Assembly (NCBI GenBank): GCA_030429545.1
Contig: JAUIFF010000020.1
Coordinates: 62,001 to 126,000, forward strand
Length of the DNA: 64,000 nucleotides
Direction: 5' to 3'
DNA from: Polyangia bacterium
GTDB taxonomy: Bacteria > Myxococcota_A > Polyangia > Nannocystales > Nannocystaceae
Shown piece after piece: positions 46,278 through 53,261 of this stretch. Under the pieces are notes generated by a model that saw nothing but the letters and a program-made list of their open reading frames with translations, did no database searches and was not told where the DNA came from. Made by a program: the position numbers and the translations under genes. How positions within the stretch are numbered: the stretch's first letter is position 1; each line of letters begins with the position of its first letter.

Positions 46278-47246
46278 ATGGGAGCCATGTCAAAAAATCG
46301 CATGTATCTATGGTCGGTCCTGTTGCTTGCCCTTGCAGGATGCCCGAACGGAGAAACGAGCACGAGCAGCTCGGGGACCACTGCAAGTGAAAGTGAGGGC
46401 GAAAGCGAGACTGAGGCTGACGAGACTACAGGAATCACTGAAGGCGCGACCGATACAACAGACGCGGTTCCGGCGTGCCCGCAGCAAATTTGGACAGGGG
46501 ATTTTGTAGGCACCCCTGAAGAGCTCGAGGGGTATACTGAGGTCACGGGATTTGTTCGTCTGAGGGAGACCGATGCCCAAAACCTAGAGGGCATGGAGTG
46601 CCTAGAACGAATCGGGTCATTCCTCGAAATTCGCGCGAATCCTAACCTAAAAACTCTGCAGGGAGTCCTTAGGCTCGAGCATGTCGGCGTGCTTGGTATC
46701 ATCGATAACCCTATGCTGACGGATCTGTCGGGCCTTGATGCGCTACTCGGAGTCGATGGGCGGGTAACGATCGAGGGTAATGCCGCCCTGACCACTCTTC
46801 ACGGTCTCGAGGGCCTGCAGAATGTCGGAGAGAATGTCGAGATTCGCAACGACGATGAACTCGGCAATCTGCAAGGTCTTACATCCCTTACCGACATTGG
46901 AGGGATTTTCCTGATTAGCAGCAATGACTCATTGCTCGATTGTACGGGGGTGAATGCACTGATCTCAACAGGAGGAATCGATATTTGGTCTAATCCCGAA
47001 CTTGGTAGCCTCACGGGCTTCGAGTCCATCGTCAACATCGGTGACTCGCTCAGAATTTCTTCTAACCCCGTACTCGACGACGTGCTGGCCATGGAGGGCG
47101 GAAAGGTTGACACAGATGGCGAGATTGAGATCACGAGTAACGCTCTGCTGCCACAATGCCAAGCAGAAGCGCTCGCGGAGGCGATCAAGCCCGATGGGTA
47201 CATGGGACAAGAAGACGTGAACGGCAACCAAGGGACATGTCCTTGA
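46278..47246 (+). CDS. Lipoprotein with receptor-L/leucine-rich-like repeats (copy 1)
   Basis: 322 residues; the ATG directly follows the upstream TGA (TGAATG); ATG 46287 (MSKNRMYLW) is equally possible. Signal peptide with lipobox LALAGC at ~residue 22, an acidic linker (~25-62), CPQQIWTGDF, then ~24-residue repeats of the receptor-L-domain type (LERIGSFLEIRANPNLKTLQGV, VTIEGNAALTTLHGLEGLQNV, IDIWSNPELGSLTGFESIVNI, SLRISSNPVLDDV) forming a beta-helix. Likely a surface-exposed binding protein acting with the upstream protease and downstream membrane protein. Overlaps the next start by 10 bases. Confidence 0.82.
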   Translation: MGAMSKNRMYLWSVLLLALAGCPNGETSTSSSGTTASESEGESETEADETTGITEGATDTTDAVPACPQQIWTGDFVGTPEELEGYTEVTGFVRLRETDAQNLEGMECLERIGSFLEIRANPNLKTLQGVLRLEHVGVLGIIDNPMLTDLSGLDALLGVDGRVTIEGNAALTTLHGLEGLQNVGENVEIRNDDELGNLQGLTSLTDIGGIFLISSNDSLLDCTGVNALISTGGIDIWSNPELGSLTGFESIVNIGDSLRISSNPVLDDVLAMEGGKVDTDGEIEITSNALLPQCQAEALAEAIKPDGYMGQEDVNGNQGTCP

Positions 47247-48106
47247 GACGACGGGTTAAGAACGCGTGTTTCTGCTCCCTGGCAATTTTCGCCGGGACGC
47301 CCCTCGACGTCGCTGCGTCGAGTACCGACCCCAGTGTTGAGTTCGTGACAGCGCGAGAGTGGATTCAGTGGCGCGAGCAACGGCAACAAGCCCGAGCGCT
47401 CACTGTGGGTGGCTTTGCGGGCCTGGGTGCTGTGAGTATAGCGACTGCTGCAGTCGGTGTTTCGGAGGGAACAGTCGGTGAGGACCCCGCCAGCTTGGCG
47501 GCATTTATCCCAGTCGCGGGGCCACTCTGGTTGGCCGCATCGACACCAGAACCGGGCTGGAAAGCCTTCTACACCATCGATCTACTAATGCAGGCAAGTT
47601 TGTTATCCGTAGGTATCGTTGGAACTGTTCGCCTACGACGTGCTCAACGCGCATTGGCACAGCCTACGTATATTGTATTCGATCGTCGGTTAACCACCCG
47701 TCTCAATAACGACTCTGACTTAGTTCGGCGCAAACGCCTGGGTCTTGGCCTTACCGCGGGCGGATTTTCTGGGTTTGGTCTTACATACCTCGTTACTGTC
47801 TCGGCATTTGTGTCGGCCGAGTCGGAGACGTTGCTTGCCGGTGACCCTCAAGTCCAGCGCTTCTGGTCGCTATTACCACTCGCCGGACCATTCGTGCTCG
47901 CGGCGCAGGCTGAGCGGCCGGGGACACGTGCATTGGCGTCAGTGCTCGGGCTCGTGCAGGTCGGTACCCTGTTGACGGGGAGCGCCGGTGTGCTCGTTCT
48001 CGCCCGACGGCGCTCTGAAGGGGAGCAACGGGTAGTTCGAGACGTCGTCGTAGCACCCTGGCAAGGAGCCCACGTCACCGGTCTTGCTTTCAGCGGCCGC
48101 TTTTAG
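47237..48106 (+). CDS. Membrane protein with internal duplication (copy 1)
   Basis: 289 residues from the ATG at 47237, which lies in a GGACATGTCC palindrome and overlaps the upstream gene. Signal-like N-terminus (MSLRRRVKNACFCSLAIFAGTPLDVAAS). Two similar halves follow, each with a GGF[AS]G[LF]G helix, a [IL]P[VL]AGP[LF][WV]LAA helix and a third helix ending in a basic LRRA or LARRRS; the basic ARRRSEGEQR argues for the inner membrane. Ends in GLAFSGRF, a terminal Phe as in outer-membrane proteins, so location is uncertain. No family recognised; the operon suggests it anchors or exports the secreted cargo. Confidence 0.7.
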   Translation: MSLRRRVKNACFCSLAIFAGTPLDVAASSTDPSVEFVTAREWIQWREQRQQARALTVGGFAGLGAVSIATAAVGVSEGTVGEDPASLAAFIPVAGPLWLAASTPEPGWKAFYTIDLLMQASLLSVGIVGTVRLRRAQRALAQPTYIVFDRRLTTRLNNDSDLVRRKRLGLGLTAGGFSGFGLTYLVTVSAFVSAESETLLAGDPQVQRFWSLLPLAGPFVLAAQAERPGTRALASVLGLVQVGTLLTGSAGVLVLARRRSEGEQRVVRDVVVAPWQGAHVTGLAFSGRF

Positions 48107-49085
48107 GTAACGTCAAGTACCTCTGGAGCTCTCGTTGGAACTACACGCCCAAGCGATCGCCGCAATACCGATCCCGAGACACGCGCCCCCGACGAGAGTC
48201 GCTGGGTCGATGAGGCGAACGCACGTGTGCGGGAGGCGGAGTCCCAGCGCAACGAGGCTCGTCAACGGGCCCAGGCGGCTGAACGCGAGGTCGCGGCTGA
48301 ATTGACCTTGTCTTGCTCGAGCAGATGAGAAGACACCTCGTCGGACATGTAGCGGACCTCGCCTACGTTGACATTAGTTCACGAATCCAACTACGCGCAG
48401 GCATCCTAAAAAATTACACCCGAGATAGCACGTTCGCTACGCGCGAAGTTGCATAAACACCGAAACAGGCCGCCGGGCATGTCGCCAAAACAACTCGGGC
48501 CGCCGGGCCGGAGTGCGTATACATCAAAATTACAGGTGACTTTTCGAGCAGGGTGATCGTCTGCTTCTTTCGTGTCGAAAGCCCAGAACGCACGCGGGAC
48601 GATTTTTTTTGCCACGCTTCGGACAAGCTGGAACTCCGTTGGAGGCCGCGCGGCACGTGCCGAATCGTCCGTCACGTTTCGCGCTGAAGGCAGCGGAGGG
48701 CCTCGGCGAACTGGCCCTCACGTGGTCCGAAGGCTCCGCGGGGAGGCCCCGCCGTGACACGTCGACCTGGGAGAAGTTTTTTCGCCGTAAGCCGTTCTAA
48801 GGCGTGATGAGAAGTGATGTCACGCGTGTAGCGAAATCTCTCACGCCGTGTAACGTAATTTATCACGCCTTGATGACCAATTTCGTGAGGCTCGACGCCG
48901 CCTGTTTGAGTCGCAGCGCGCGTGGTCTGACCGCCTTGCGGATTCGTGCACTTGAGCGCACTTGAGCATTAAAGGGCAGCTTCACAGCCGGCAGCCGTAA
49001 AGCCAGCTGTGCATATTTATTGCAAATGCAACCATCTACTGACGAGCGACATTAGGCCGGGACTTTCGCCCGGATTGTCGGCCGG
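48107..49085. other. Noncoding zone of the element, ~1 kb (copy 1)
   Basis: No convincing intact gene. The reading frame of the membrane protein stays open after its TAG to 48328 and there codes a coiled-coil stretch (ESRWVDEANARVREAE, then QRNEARQRAQAAEREVAAE), probably a gene remnant. Further on: inverted repeats at 48800-48870, a doubled GCACTTGAGC (48951-48970) and a TGYANNTRCA word at 49021. Could hold a replication or transfer origin; nothing proves it. Confidence 0.45.
48800..48870. repeat. Spaced inverted and direct repeats of GGCGTGA/TCACGCC (copy 1)
   Basis: AGGCGTGAT at 48800-48808 is mirrored by ATCACGCCT at 48862-48870; further TCACGCG (48820) and TCACGCC (48841) lie between. 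Four sites in 71 bp look like binding sites of one protein, an operator or origin. Confidence 0.6.
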
Positions 49086-49364
49086 TCAGGTCGGGGTACT
49101 CCTCGGAGCATCGGTCTCGATTTCGACCCGGTCGAAAAAAGTCGGGAGATCGGCTTTCGGACAACGGGCCGGCAAGCCATCGCGGGCACCACCGACTTCG
49201 GACGGCGATCTACCTCGCAGCACAGCCCATCGGTCCGTCCCGTGGTCGTGACCCACAAACAAAAATCGCCTCACGACCTCCGAACCGAGCGCACGCCAGC
49301 GTCGGGTGGCACCAACAGCGACCTCGAGCTCGGGGCTAGCCGTCCTTGTGCCGAAGGTCGTCAA
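49086..49364 (-). CDS. Possible small hypothetical protein (copy 1)
   Basis: 92 residues from a TTG that lies inside the end of the coiled-coil gene. The third-position G/C pattern is coding-like and the composition reasonable (RRWRALGSEVVRRFLFVGHDHG; LPARCPKADLPTFFDRVEIETD). No family recognised and a weak start, so it may be a chance frame. Confidence 0.35.
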   Translation of the reverse strand: MTTFGTRTASPELEVAVGATRRWRALGSEVVRRFLFVGHDHGTDRWAVLRGRSPSEVGGARDGLPARCPKADLPTFFDRVEIETDAPRSTPT

Positions 49365-50487
49365 CGGTCACGACGGAGGGGGGTAAAACGACCCCCTTCT
49401 TCTTGAGGTCGGCCCTCATCTTGATGAGATGAGGCATGAACTCATTGAGCAGCTCTACCGAAGGCTCCTCAAAAAATCGATCAATCTGAGGTGCGGTTCG
49501 CCCCTTCCGAAGCATTTGATACATCGTTGCTTTTACACCAAGTCGGAGCATGTAGCGATCCAACATACCAGCGCACACGGAAGCGACATGAGTCGTGTGC
49601 GTCTTGGCGGCTGTGAGAACGCGTTCGACATTGCCAGCAAGATCGCCGGGTTCATCTGCGTTGAACTCCTCTAGCCCGACGGTTTCCGCGATGTCGCTGA
49701 GCACAGCTTTCGTTTTTTCGAGCTGGTCGTTCACGTATTCGCGGAGTTCGCGTTCACCGTTTCGCAGCTTCCGAAGCTGGTCGCTCGTCTTCTGTTCCTC
49801 GGCAAGTTGAGCACGCAGTTTTGACACCTCAGCCTTCATGGCCATCAACGCGACTCGAGCTTCGGATGCCTCCTCGTGTGCGCGTCGGGATTCGTTCGTC
49901 ACTCTCTCCCGTTTCGCTCGCATGTCCTCGAGCTCAGCCCGAAGTGACTCGCGTTCCTCTTTCTCGTGGGCCCGTTCCAAGTCGTTGAGCTGTGATGTGT
50001 GCGATACCGTCGGCGAAAGACTCGGTCGCCGAAGCATCGCCGGGGTAACGGCTTTGCGGATCGAAGCGCCGAGTGGGTGGTCGGGGTCGCAGGCGCGGGC
50101 GAACCAAATCGTCCATCGACGCTGGCTTCGTTGAGTCACCAGGTCGCAGACCGAAGCAACCAGTCGGAGGGCGGACGGCATGTCGCTGTCGCTCGGGCTT
50201 TCGGCGATCAGGCCCGCGTCCGCGAGTGAGCGGAAGAGTTGCCGGGCGGATGTGGTGGTGTCCGGCAGTCCCAAGCGGTAGGCGGCGGGGATTGCTGTGA
50301 GCAAGGCTTTGGCCGCTTTCAATCCACGAGGGCCTCGCGGGAGTTCGGCGATCTGGGCTCGACAGTAAGCTTCGAGGATCGCGGCTTCATCAACCTGGTC
50401 GTCGTCATCGCTCCCATCAACACCTGTCTTTTCAGTCACCATAAAAATAGCGTTGATCGCGGGGCGAGGCATCGCAACGGTAGTCAT
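49336..50487 (-). CDS. Coiled-coil protein of unknown function (copy 1)
   Basis: 383 residues. N-terminal helical domain (~35-165: AILEAYCRAQIAELPRGPRGLKAAKALLTAI, RQLFRSLADAGLI), then a long coiled coil (~175-270) with heptad-rich EREE/RAELEDMRAKRERV and QLAEEQKTSDQLRKLRNGERELREYVNDQLEKTKAV, then a helical C-terminal domain (~290-383). No enzymatic motif. Its size and layout recall plasmid KfrA-like or phage accessory DNA-associated coiled-coil proteins, but I see no clear DNA-binding motif. Separated by 438 bp of repeats from the kinase gene upstream. Confidence 0.7.
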   Translation of the reverse strand: MTTVAMPRPAINAIFMVTEKTGVDGSDDDDQVDEAAILEAYCRAQIAELPRGPRGLKAAKALLTAIPAAYRLGLPDTTTSARQLFRSLADAGLIAESPSDSDMPSALRLVASVCDLVTQRSQRRWTIWFARACDPDHPLGASIRKAVTPAMLRRPSLSPTVSHTSQLNDLERAHEKEERESLRAELEDMRAKRERVTNESRRAHEEASEARVALMAMKAEVSKLRAQLAEEQKTSDQLRKLRNGERELREYVNDQLEKTKAVLSDIAETVGLEEFNADEPGDLAGNVERVLTAAKTHTTHVASVCAGMLDRYMLRLGVKATMYQMLRKGRTAPQIDRFFEEPSVELLNEFMPHLIKMRADLKKKGVVLPPSVVTVDDLRHKDG

Positions 50488-50553
50488 CGCGCAGCGCCCG
50501 GGGATTGCCGGTTTCGCGATGACGATTCGCCGGTTACTGGTCGGTTAGGCGGT

Positions 50554-50788
50554 GGTTGGCCGGGGATCGATGACGGCTGGGTGACGATTAGTCGGTTGTT
50601 CGTGCCGTCCAGAGTGCGTGGAATTTTGCGAGTCGCGGCGCGAGATTCCCTGGTACCCAATGACGGTAAACCAGTGGGTTGGCCGGGGATCGATGACGGC
50701 TGGGTGACGATTAGTCGGTCATTCGTGCCGTCCAGGGTGCGTGGAACTTGCGAGTCGCGGCGCGAGATTCCCTGGTACCCGATGACGC
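50554..50788. repeat. Two ~120-bp imperfect direct repeats, 123-bp period (copy 1)
   Basis: Units starting GGTTGGCCGGGGATCGATGA at 50554 and 50677; each runs to CCTGGTACCC. They differ by a few substitutions and a one-base indel. Flanking sequence adds partial copies of TGACGATTMGYCGG. They lie between the kinase and coiled-coil genes, where no gene is credible. Confidence 0.85.
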
Positions 50789-50925
50789 TAACCGGTTACT
50801 GGTCGACTGTTCGCTGACGTTTCGTCGGTGGCCGTCGATACCGGATCGATGACAGTTGGTGACGATTCGCCGGCGGTTCGTTGCGCACACCTGTGGGTAG
50901 CCGGGTCGGATTTGTCCTCACCTTC

Positions 50926-51996
50926 CTACTCGCGCGCTCCGACTTCGGCCTCACGAACAACCTCGAGCAACTCCCGAAATCCCGCCCACCGGCGATCGCA
51001 TCCTTCCGCGTGGCGGGCCTCGACAATGGCCCGGCTGACCGAACAAGCTTCCCAGGCCGAGAGTGCGCGGAAAACCCTATCCACTCCGGCCGTCGGAATC
51101 ACATCGACCTCGCCCGGACCGATCACGGTCAGCAACGCGGCATCGAATTCGCCTGCCGTTTGGAACCTGTCTCGAGGTTCCTTTGCTAACGCCGTCGCTA
51201 TCAAGTCATCGAACGCTTGCGGCAGTGACGACACGATCGAGCTCGGAGCCGGAGGCGATTCTTGAGCGTGGCCCCACAACACTTCCCCTTGGTAACCGCG
51301 AAACGGCAGCCTGCGGGTCAGCGCCTCGAACAGGACCACGCCAGCCGAGTAGATATCACTCTGCACGTCACCGGGTGAATCGATTCGCTCGGGAGCCATG
51401 TAGCCGATCGAGCCGATGACCTGCGACGTGTTGTGACTCGGCATCCCCGAGAGGGCTGTGTGACCGACTCGCGCGAGTCCGAAGTCGGCGAGGATCAAGC
51501 GTGTCCCAGATGCGTCGTGCCACAACAGACAGTTGTCGGATTTAACATCGCGGTGGACCACGCCGGCCCCGTGGAGCACGGCCAGGCCGACGAGAAGCTG
51601 ATGGACAAAGATGCTCGCGGTGCGCCACGGGAGTCGGCCGGCGTTAATGCGGGCACCAAGTGTTGGGCCGGCGATGTAAGGCATGACAATGTATAGGCAA
51701 TGATTCTCGATGCCGAGATCGAGCACGGGCATCAGGAACGAGTGATGTAGCTGGGCACCGATCCGAGCTTCGCGGATCAAGCGGGCTCGCTGTTTGCTGT
51801 CATCCGGGTACGCGACCTTGATAGCGACTGTCCGATGGAGCAGGCGATCGAGCCCCCGAAAGACGCTCGCGGATCCACCTCGACCAACCAACTCGAGTAG
51901 CTCGTAGCGACCGGCGAGTATGTTACCGAGTTTGTTCCGCGGAGGGGCCGGCGGAGCAGATGAGACGAGGAAGGGATCCTCGTCCGATGTGCTCAC
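50926..51996 (-). CDS. Hanks-type serine/threonine protein kinase (copy 1)
   Basis: 356 residues, GTG start in a GTGA overlap with the upstream gene. Kinase domain ~27-290 complete: glycine loop GRGGSASVF (~38), Lys in VAIKVA (~60), catalytic loop HRDVKSDN (~148), DFGLA (~169), APE in YMAPERID (~200) and the subdomain IX Asp in SDIYSAGVVLFEAL. No transmembrane segment and no sensor domain; the C-terminal ~65 residues are a short helical tail. Cytosolic kinase; the upstream small protein is an obvious candidate substrate or regulator, by operon structure only. Confidence 0.93.
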   Translation of the reverse strand: MSTSDEDPFLVSSAPPAPPRNKLGNILAGRYELLELVGRGGSASVFRGLDRLLHRTVAIKVAYPDDSKQRARLIREARIGAQLHHSFLMPVLDLGIENHCLYIVMPYIAGPTLGARINAGRLPWRTASIFVHQLLVGLAVLHGAGVVHRDVKSDNCLLWHDASGTRLILADFGLARVGHTALSGMPSHNTSQVIGSIGYMAPERIDSPGDVQSDIYSAGVVLFEALTRRLPFRGYQGEVLWGHAQESPPAPSSIVSSLPQAFDDLIATALAKEPRDRFQTAGEFDAALLTVIGPGEVDVIPTAGVDRVFRALSAWEACSVSRAIVEARHAEGCDRRWAGFRELLEVVREAEVGARE

Positions 51997-52466
51997 CGAT
52001 GCCCCCGCGCATCAAGGGTGCCATCGCAGACAAAAGGACCGAGCCTGCGTCGAAGTTCGCGGTCGAGTTCAGGCCAGACGATCCGAAACGTGGCGAGGGG
52101 GCCGTGTTGCGGGTCAAACAGCTGACCGTTGACAAACAGCCCCTGTGCAGTGGCGTGGCAGTACGGCCGCGGGAACACACTGGCAGTGCCTGCGTCGTCG
52201 ACCAAGCAACGAACCGCGACGTGTTTTGTCAGCTGCGAGAGCAGGCGAGCACCGCGAATCCGGCGACGAGTGATTTCCAGTCCACACAGGTGAACCACGA
52301 CTGTCCGAGCACCAGCGGCCCGAAGTTTTCGGAAGATGGCGATCGAGCCTGTGCCCTTGTCTAGCTCGACTACAGAACCCGACTTCGCTCGAGATTCAGA
52401 TAGTTGGGGTGCGTGAAAATCGCTTGCTGCACGATCCTCAGATTGTGTTTGTTCACAGATTTTCAT
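51993..52466 (-). CDS. Hypothetical protein coupled to the kinase (copy 1)
   Basis: 157 residues. Mixed alpha/beta pattern: FRKLRAAGARTVVVHLCGLEITRRRI, VRCLVDDAGTASVFPRPYCHATAQGLF, then a tail ELDRELRRRLGPFVCDG. No domain recognised. First gene of the minus-strand module, directly behind an A/T-rich region shared with the divergent XRE gene, so probably controlled by it. Confidence 0.65.
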   Translation of the reverse strand: MKICEQTQSEDRAASDFHAPQLSESRAKSGSVVELDKGTGSIAIFRKLRAAGARTVVVHLCGLEITRRRIRGARLLSQLTKHVAVRCLVDDAGTASVFPRPYCHATAQGLFVNGQLFDPQHGPLATFRIVWPELDRELRRRLGPFVCDGTLDARGHR

Positions 52467-52596
52467 ATTCAGTATTTTATTATTAAAAATCTATTTTGAT
52501 CAAATAAATCAAATCAAGCTCGCTGACGAACGTTTTTTGAGCGGTTTCGCCACACAAAATTCGGAGAGGGCGTACCACGGGTGGTAATTTTCGGGC
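52467..52596. promoter_or_regulatory. A/T-rich divergent regulatory region with operator-like palindrome (copy 1)
   Basis: 130 bp between the kinase module (minus) and the XRE regulator (plus). 52466-52520 is strikingly A/T-rich for this genome. TTTGATCAAA (52495-52504) is a perfect palindrome, followed by the related AATCAAAT. Likely operator for the XRE protein, giving a two-way switch. Confidence 0.55.
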
Positions 52597-52866
52597 TTGA
52601 CTCCGGTCCAATGCAAAGCCGCCCGCTACCTTCTGGGCTGGACCCAGCGCGATCTCGCGGCACAATCGGGCGTTTCGTTGCCAACGATCGTCCGGTACGA
52701 AAACGAGAACGACGTTACATCGTCAATGGTTCAGGCTCTCGCGTTTGCTTTTTCGCGCGCAAAAGTTGAGTTCTTGGAGTCCGGACGACCCACGGGAGTT
52801 TCGAGAGTCGATCTGCCAGATGGATCATCAGTTGTCCTCCGAGCCAACGAGCGACCCAACGAGTAA
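52597..52866 (+). CDS. XRE-family HTH regulator (copy 1)
   Basis: 89 residues from a TTG start, which places MTPVQCKAARYLLGW at the N-terminus exactly as in the many rhizobial and phage-type relatives. Helix-turn-helix at ~14-33: TQRDLAAQSGVSLPTIVRYE. A short C-terminal part with FSRAKVEFLESG and VDLPDGSSVVLR. Small, stand-alone regulators of this type often control integrase or excision genes of islands. Positioned next to the right att site and divergent from the kinase module. Confidence 0.9.
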   Translation: MTPVQCKAARYLLGWTQRDLAAQSGVSLPTIVRYENENDVTSSMVQALAFAFSRAKVEFLESGRPTGVSRVDLPDGSSVVLRANERPNE

Positions 52867-53130
52867 CCGTTGACGCCAGCGAGAGAACATGTACATGCAA
52901 AGTCGGTGGCATCGCACGTCACGTTCACCCCGGCATTCATGTCTCAAGGGACATGTTGTTTGGCGAGAACCTGCCGCGAAGCCGGTCCGCTATCCCCGCG
53001 ATTTGTCTCAGATGCCCACATCTGCGGGGGAGAGATCGCTCCCCGGAATTGGCGCAACTTTCGGGAAGTGTTTGGCGAAGATTTCCGAATTTGCCAATGC
53101 TGACCACTGAATGCCGCTAAGCGGGTGATC

Positions 53131-53153
53131 GTCGCGACGGCGATGGTCGCGAC
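53131..53153 (+). other. Junction att site between tandem copies (attP-like core)
   Basis: GTCGCGAC, spacer GGCGATG, GTCGCGAC. The arms are identical and self-complementary, hence inverted around a 7-bp spacer: the expected layout of a tyrosine-recombinase core site. Both arms belong to the element, so this reconstitutes the attP of a circular form. Confidence 0.85.
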
Positions 53154-53261
53154 CATTGCGCGAATACCCCAAAAGAACCGATTTCTATGGGGTTTTACTA
53201 AAAATTTGTTCCCGGTTTTCAAGACTTTTCTTGGACAATTTTTACGTATGGTTTTTGAGCA

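Larger units (their letters stand above)
41901..53133. mobile_element. Integrative element, copy 1 (11,233 bp)
   Basis: Bounded by attL on the left and by the inter-copy att site on the right; the same sequence restarts at 53134. Carries an integrase at the left end, cargo operon 43533-48106, noncoding zone with inverted repeats, coiled-coil and kinase genes on the minus strand, and an XRE regulator at the right end. No phage structural, relaxase or type IV secretion genes are visible, so mobilisation would depend on a helper or on natural transfer. Cargo genes use more A/T-rich codons than the flanking chromosome. Confidence 0.9.

Noticed and set aside
48406-48866. Several short ORFs in the element's noncoding zone
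   Set aside because: Overlapping frames on both strands, no Shine-Dalgarno, no family resemblance.
50554-50788. Possible short CRISPR or protein-coding duplication
   Set aside because: Only two units, and the open frame across them gives a low-complexity product that the one-base indel between units would shift.
41901-53133. Prophage or conjugative element
   Set aside because: No capsid, tail, terminase, relaxase or type IV secretion genes; only integrase, regulator, cargo and a kinase module.
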